The notes below the pieces were generated by a model that made no database searches, had not been told where the DNA came from, and was given only the letters and a program-made list of their open reading frames with translations. Position numbers and translations under genes: made by a program. A stretch of DNA of 7,776 bases from CAYZSU01 sp964480565 (lineage in GTDB: Bacteria > UBA10199 > 2-02-FULL-44-16 > JAAZCA01). The DNA is taken from assembly GCA_964480565.1 (NCBI GenBank), contig CAYZSU010000095.1, positions 1-7,776 on the forward strand. The letters are read 5' to 3'. This document shows positions 6,384 through 7,776 of the stretch, one piece after another; position 1 is the first letter of the stretch; each line of letters opens with the position of its first letter.

Positions 6384-7266
6384 ATGAATGGCATTGATTT
6401 CACATCTGCAAAAGGGTTGAACGGACAGATCATACAGAAAAAAATCCATGCCGGACAATACAAAACACAGCCCAATCATGTATTAACGCTGTCCGGTAAT
6501 ATACATCAGTATACGGATCCACTGCATGTGCATGACAATATGCAGGCCCTATTATCATGGTATGAACAATCCACTGGTCAACACCCCGTGGAAAAAGCCA
6601 GCGAATTTCATTATCGATTTGTATGCATCCATCCATTTGACGATGAAAATGGGCGCTTGGCACGATTATTTATGAATTTAATCCTTATGCAATATGACTA
6701 TCCCCCATGCATTATCAAAAATGATCATCGACGCCACTATTTGTCCGCATTGGAAATGGCAGATAAGTCAGGAAACACAGCGACGTTAACAGAGTTCATT
6801 TCAAAATCACTTATCGCAACATTTGAAATGATATTAACCGTTCTTAACGATCATGCCTCACAGCAAACCACATCGAACACTACTCCTGCTCCCACTACAT
6901 CTCATTATTTATCGCGCACACAGCGTGAAGATATAATCATGCAGCACCTTGCCAATGCCCCTGCATCCATCGGACAATTGCATGAGTCCATTCCACAAAT
7001 CAAGGGGTTGCCCTCAAAACACCCATCTTCGGTGTTTCCCGCTGCACCCGCAATCCTCACGTACTCGCATGTACGCTCCGGTTACAGGTTTGCGGGAGCC
7101 TAGAATCTGGGTATTTTTGAACAACCCCACTAATTGCTATTTCGATGGCAGTCCCATCAAACGGCCCACGCTTAAAAAGGACTTGCAACGCCTGCTGCAT
7201 GACAAACGAATCCAACGGCAAGGCAACGGCAAAGGCTGTGTGTACTTTTTAGCATCCGAAATATAA
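6384..7266 (+). pseudogene. Second Fic-family gene, N-terminally truncated and split by a MITE-like insertion (fic2)
   Basis: Reading from ATG 6384, the first 206 codons encode a Fic core. There is HAGQYKTQPNHVLTLSG (about 22-38), YTDPLHV, then the active-site motif HPFDDENGRLAR (83-94) and a helical segment after it; then REDIIMQHLANAPASIGQLHESIPQIK (about 181-207) begins a winged helix. At 7004 the frame enters an inserted element and stops at TAG 7101-7103. The rest of the winged helix (KRPTLKKDLQRLLHDKRIQRQGNGKGCVYFL) resumes in another frame after 7160 and ends at TAA 7266. Deleting 7004-7160 (152-bp element plus one ATCAA) joins the halves in frame, giving 241 aa. About 100 or more N-terminal residues usual for the family, where the inhibitory helix would sit, are missing; hairpin repeats stand in their place. 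The motif glycine before Asn-Gly-Arg is Glu. Two lesions plus an altered motif argue for a dead gene, though a shorter protein from 6384 to 7103 with an intact catalytic His could still be made. Confidence 0.85.
7004..7155. mobile_element. 152-bp MITE-like element inserted in fic2, flanked by ATCAA duplication
   Basis: The element begins with GGGGTTGCCCTCAAAACACC and ends with a sequence whose reverse complement is GGGACTGCCATCGAAATAGC; the two ends agree at 14 of 20 positions. ATCAA is present directly outside both ends (6999-7003 and 7156-7160), as expected of a 5-bp target duplication. Inside are hairpins AAACACC/GGTGTTT (7017-7037), CGTAC/GTACG around 7060-7075, and an enclosing CCCGCAA/TTGCGGG pair, and no coding capacity. 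Excision with one ATCAA restores the fic2 winged helix in frame, which is strong evidence for a real insertion. I do not know the transposase that would mobilise it; none is encoded in the window. Confidence 0.85.
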
Positions 7267-7269
7267 TGA

Positions 7270-7322
7270 AACTTCCGGCGAGCTAAAGCCCGCGATTTTC
7301 TCACTTCGGCATAGTGGAAGTT
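7270..7322. repeat. Long-stem palindromic stretch downstream of fic2
   Basis: AACTTCC (7270-7276) pairs with GGAAGTT (7316-7322) around a 39-nt interior that holds a small CACT/AGTG hairpin. It starts 3 nt after the fic2 stop. No T-run follows on the plus strand, so it is a weak terminator candidate at best. It may be another repeat module. Confidence 0.4.
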
Positions 7323-7324
7323 AG

Positions 7325-7362
7325 CTATTTTGGGACTGCCCTCAAAATAGGTGTTTTGAGGG
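7325..7362. repeat. Two mutually exclusive hairpins within a further MITE-like left end
   Basis: CTATTTTG (7325-7332) pairs with CAAAATAG (7343-7350, loop 10 nt). Alternatively CCCTCAAAA (7339-7347) pairs with TTTTGAGGG (7354-7362, loop 6 nt, 9-bp stem). The two pairings share CAAAA and cannot coexist. GGGACTGCCCTCAAAATAG (7332-7350) matches the family's left end (17 of 19 against 6158-6176), so this is a third left-end copy; no right end was seen downstream. The rest of the 7267-7426 gap contains no other signal I recognise. Confidence 0.6.
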
Positions 7363-7426
7363 GTCTTTAAAAATACCTATATTGCTTGGGCCTCTGTAAA
7401 ATTACTAAAGGTTTCAGGTACAGATG

Positions 7427-7705
7427 CTAGCGGCGCTCATAGTAACCAGAAACAGGCACTATTAATGTTTTGAAATCCTCAACAGGTACATATTTGATCG
7501 GCTCAAAGACTGTTTTTGCAAACCAAGGCTCAGCTCTTCGTTTGTGATATCTCGCATAAGTTCTTAACAAGAAAAACTTATGACATGCACTTTTCCCATA
7601 AGCATATTGACAACTTAAATCCTCAGAAAAGAGGTTAATTAAGCCATATGATACTCGTTTCCATAATGCTTTGGGGGGTGAATTCTTTTTTCTCCATTCA
7701 ATCAA
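7427..7705 (-). CDS. Unrecognised hypothetical protein, possibly a gene remnant
   Basis: The minus-strand frame encodes 92 residues from TTG 7705 to TAG 7427 and is open further upstream to a TGA at 7748-7750, but no ATG or GTG and no Shine-Dalgarno is seen. The composition looks like a real soluble, basic protein: WRKKNSPPKALWKRVSYGLINL near the start, then CQYAYGKSACHKFFLLRTYARYHKR, and EDFKTLIVPVSGYYERR at the end. There is no membrane segment or motif that I recognise. The protein-like sequence continues upstream of the TTG (FFTSPFKYTDD), suggesting that the true 5' end is lost or frameshifted. Its place beside repeat elements fits a decayed accessory gene. I propose no function. Confidence 0.35.
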   Translation of the reverse strand: MIEWRKKNSPPKALWKRVSYGLINLFSEDLSCQYAYGKSACHKFFLLRTYARYHKRRAEPWFAKTVFEPIKYVPVEDFKTLIVPVSGYYERR

Positions 7706-7776
7706 ATCATCAGTATATTTGAAGGGACTGGTGAAAAATAGGCATTTTCAGTATAAAAAGTGATTGTGATCAGAAA

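Noticed and set aside
6116..6397. Plus-strand 93-aa open frame between the Fic genes
   Set aside because: It begins at a TTG inside the repeat remnants, runs through the TGGATATTT repeats and the hairpin cluster, and overlaps fic2; there is no ribosome-binding site. It is a frame through repeats, not a gene.
6949..7266. Separate 105-aa plus-strand gene
   Set aside because: Its last part is the real C-terminus of fic2 after the insertion and its first part is the wrong frame of fic2 plus the element; explained by the MITE-like disruption.
1..7776. CRISPR array, tRNA or rRNA genes, toxin-antitoxin pair, prophage genes
   Set aside because: No regularly spaced repeats of CRISPR length, no cloverleaf or rRNA-like sequence, no FicA-like antitoxin ORF beside fic1, and no recognisable phage or transposase gene.

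Overview
The window looks like chromosomal DNA from an AT-rich, Gram-negative bacterium, most likely a proteobacterium. The evidence is a lipoprotein-type signal on a TPR protein, Shine-Dalgarno-driven tightly packed genes, a HrcA/GrpE heat-shock pair and a bacterial gph-type phosphatase. I cannot assign a genus from sequence alone.

Positions 1-6022 hold a block of genes that all read on the minus strand. In transcription order they are: a Fic-family AMPylase (fic1), a large B12-binding radical SAM protein with a DUF4070-like C-terminal part, a phosphoglycolate phosphatase-like HAD hydrolase (15-nt gap), the heat-shock repressor hrcA, the DnaK exchange factor grpE, and a TPR lipoprotein that runs off the left edge. 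The last two are almost certainly translationally coupled, because the ribosome-binding site of the lipoprotein lies in the last codons of grpE. No dnaK or dnaJ follows grpE, and I find no full CIRCE operator in front of hrcA or grpE.

Positions 6023-7426 are an accessory island full of repeats. It carries a second, plus-strand Fic gene (fic2) that is broken twice: its N-terminal part is missing, and its C-terminal winged helix is split by a 152-bp non-coding element. This element has imperfect terminal inverted repeats (GGGxxTGCCxTC...) and a 5-bp target duplication ATCAA. Removing the element and one ATCAA copy restores an uninterrupted reading frame. Pieces of the same element family (two left ends, one right end) lie at 6091-6176 and 7332-7363, so this looks like a small MITE-like family active around the Fic genes. 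Between them are a run of four back-to-back hairpins (6263-6374), a triple TGGATATTT repeat, and a pair of mutually exclusive hairpins (7325-7362).

Positions 7427-7776 hold an unrecognised minus-strand ORF with no convincing start, possibly a gene remnant.

The main discovery candidate is the MITE-like family and its precise insertion in fic2. The intact fic1 beside it retains both the catalytic Fic motif and the inhibitory helix motif, with an 11-bp tandem repeat over its putative promoter.
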